In this document: positions 5,499-6,050 of the stretch, one piece after another
Numbering within the stretch: position 1 is the stretch's first letter
Layout of the letters: each line of letters starts with the position of its first letter
NCBI GenBank assembly: GCA_016932955.1
Contig: JAFGBV010000198.1
Span: 1 to 6,050 of the forward strand
DNA length: 6,050 nt
Direction of reading: 5' to 3'
Source: Anaerolineales bacterium
GTDB lineage: Bacteria; Chloroflexota; Anaerolineae; Anaerolineales; UBA4823
Notes under the pieces: generated by a model
Database searches by the model: none
Seen by the model: only the letters and a program-made list of their open reading frames with translations
What the model was told of the DNA's origin: nothing
Translations under genes and position numbers: made by a program

Positions 5499-5717
5499 AT
5501 GTCAAAAGAAGCGGTCGAATTCGCCATTGGCAAAGCCTTGCTGGATGCCGCCTTCCGCGCCGCCTTGCTAGCCGACCCCGAAAAAGCCCTGGCGGGCATG
5601 GACCTGACCCAAGCCGAGAAGGCCGCGCTCAAGCGCCTGGATGGCGAGACGCTGGATTCTCTGGCATATTCCCTGGACGAGCAAAAGAGAAAACTGCACT
5701 TGCAGGATGTTTGGTAA
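5499..5717 (+). CDS. Small NHLP-clan protein (Os1348 / Franean1_4349-like), possible RiPP leader-type peptide
   Basis: A 72-residue protein with the layout of small nitrile-hydratase-leader-clan proteins: AIGKALLDAAFRAALLADP (9-27), then ALAGMDLTQAEKAAL (30-44) and an acidic helix to about 61. The core motif FRxxLLADPxxALAxxxLTxxExxAL is what relatives share (recalled from family knowledge, not searched). In true RiPP precursors this helical part is a leader before a modified core. Here the tail after residue 61 (QKRKLHLQDVW) has no Cys, Ser or Thr and there is no Gly-Gly cleavage site, so a conventional peptide product is not evident. No maturation enzyme or transporter lies in the window. 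It starts with a strong ribosome site and shares a transcript with the secreted beta-helix gene 48 bases downstream. A non-RiPP role, for example as a small partner or chaperone, is open. Confidence 0.8.
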   Translation: MSKEAVEFAIGKALLDAAFRAALLADPEKALAGMDLTQAEKAALKRLDGETLDSLAYSLDEQKRKLHLQDVW

Positions 5718-5765
5718 GCCTCCAAACCTCGTTTAGTCCCAGATATTGGGCGAAAGGATCCCCCC

Positions 5766-6050
5766 ATGAAACGAACCCCTTTGATCTCAATTTTTACCTT
5801 GGTCATTGTCTCCCTAACAGCCTTGAGCCTGGGTGTGACCCCCGCACGCGCCGCCGGGCCGCTGTGCTATGTGGACGACAGCGCCGTGGGCTCCAACGAC
5901 GGTACATCTTGGATCAATGCCTACACCAGCCTGCAATCAGCCCTGACAGATAGCGGCTGCAGCGAGATCTGGGTGGCCGCGGGCACTTACTATCCCGGCG
6001 CCTCGGGGACGCGCACCGCCACCTTCCAACTCAAAAATGGGGTGGAGATC
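5766..6050 (+). CDS. Secreted right-handed beta-helix protein, N-terminal part (cut by window edge)
   Basis: 95 codons are visible, open to the right edge. A signal peptide is clear: MKRT, hydrophobic ISIFTLVIVSLTALSL, then TPARA-A with cleavage after about residue 29. The mature start CYVDDSAVGSNDGTSWINAY, followed by TSLQSAL and EIWVAAGTYYPGASG, is the standard opening of secreted beta-helix / choice-of-anchor Q proteins (polymorphic outer-membrane-like or pectate-lyase-like fold), in which a first coil precedes the helix. Such proteins are often hundreds of residues long and act at the cell surface, as polysaccharide-binding or degrading proteins or as adhesins; the window is too short to say which. 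The ribosome site AAAGGA (5753-5758) lies 7 bases before the ATG. It is probably the second gene of the operon starting near 5463. Confidence 0.88.
   Translation, partial: MKRTPLISIFTLVIVSLTALSLGVTPARAAGPLCYVDDSAVGSNDGTSWINAYTSLQSALTDSGCSEIWVAAGTYYPGASGTRTATFQLKNGVEI

Noticed and set aside
5495..5953. A 152-codon plus-strand frame overlapping the 72-residue gene and the start of the beta-helix gene
   Set aside because: It is out of frame with both, Arg/Pro-rich, and its start lies within the Shine-Dalgarno spacer of the real gene.
1..6050. CRISPR array, insertion sequence or transposase
   Set aside because: No regularly spaced direct repeats, transposase motif or paired terminal repeats were seen anywhere in the window.

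Overview
The window most resembles a moderately GC-rich Chloroflexota (Anaerolineae-type) genome, although no single marker proves this. The pointers are a large secreted beta-sandwich/propeller protein ending in a C-terminal tail of the form FLPLVxR, a small NHLP-clan (Os1348 / Franean1_4349-like) protein, and a secreted beta-helix protein, all typical of that phylum. The taxonomy is an inference from protein style.

Layout. Positions 1-746 (minus) hold a Fic-domain AMP-transferase, cut by the left edge, with a GTG start, a perfect Shine-Dalgarno and an extended -10 box upstream. Positions 747-1037 contain no protein gene. They hold that promoter, the 3' part of a tRNA-Val(CAC)-like gene lacking its 5' half (912-970), and a perfect 18-bp hairpin just past the stop of the next gene. 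Positions 1038-3686 (minus) encode an 882-residue secreted protein: signal peptide, adhesin-like beta domain, NEW3-like domain, six propeller-like repeats, a DUF11/CARDB-like domain and the short tail. Positions 3687-3938 hold its promoter and RBS, a perfect 19-bp palindrome with a 3-base loop, and two overlapping weaker inverted repeats. Positions 3939-4534 look like a gene graveyard: a short one-helix membrane ORF, an antisense fragment resembling the C-terminus of a GH38 alpha-mannosidase, and the C-terminal third of a SAM-dependent methyltransferase. The last two abut within about 3 bases.

Positions 4688-6050 form the most coherent block. A Crp/Fnr-family regulator is followed by a 130-base intergenic region with two CRP-like operators (TGTAA-N6-TTACA and a degenerate copy), then a well-placed -10 box, a 72-residue NHLP-clan protein and, 48 bases on, a secreted beta-helix protein running off the right edge. 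The better operator centres at about -41.5 from the predicted transcription start, the class II activator position. The regulator's recognition helix lacks the glutamate that reads base pair 7 in E. coli CRP, and the operator differs from the CRP consensus at exactly that base pair. I infer a local regulon in which the Crp-like protein activates the small protein and its secreted partner. This is the best candidate here for an undescribed system.
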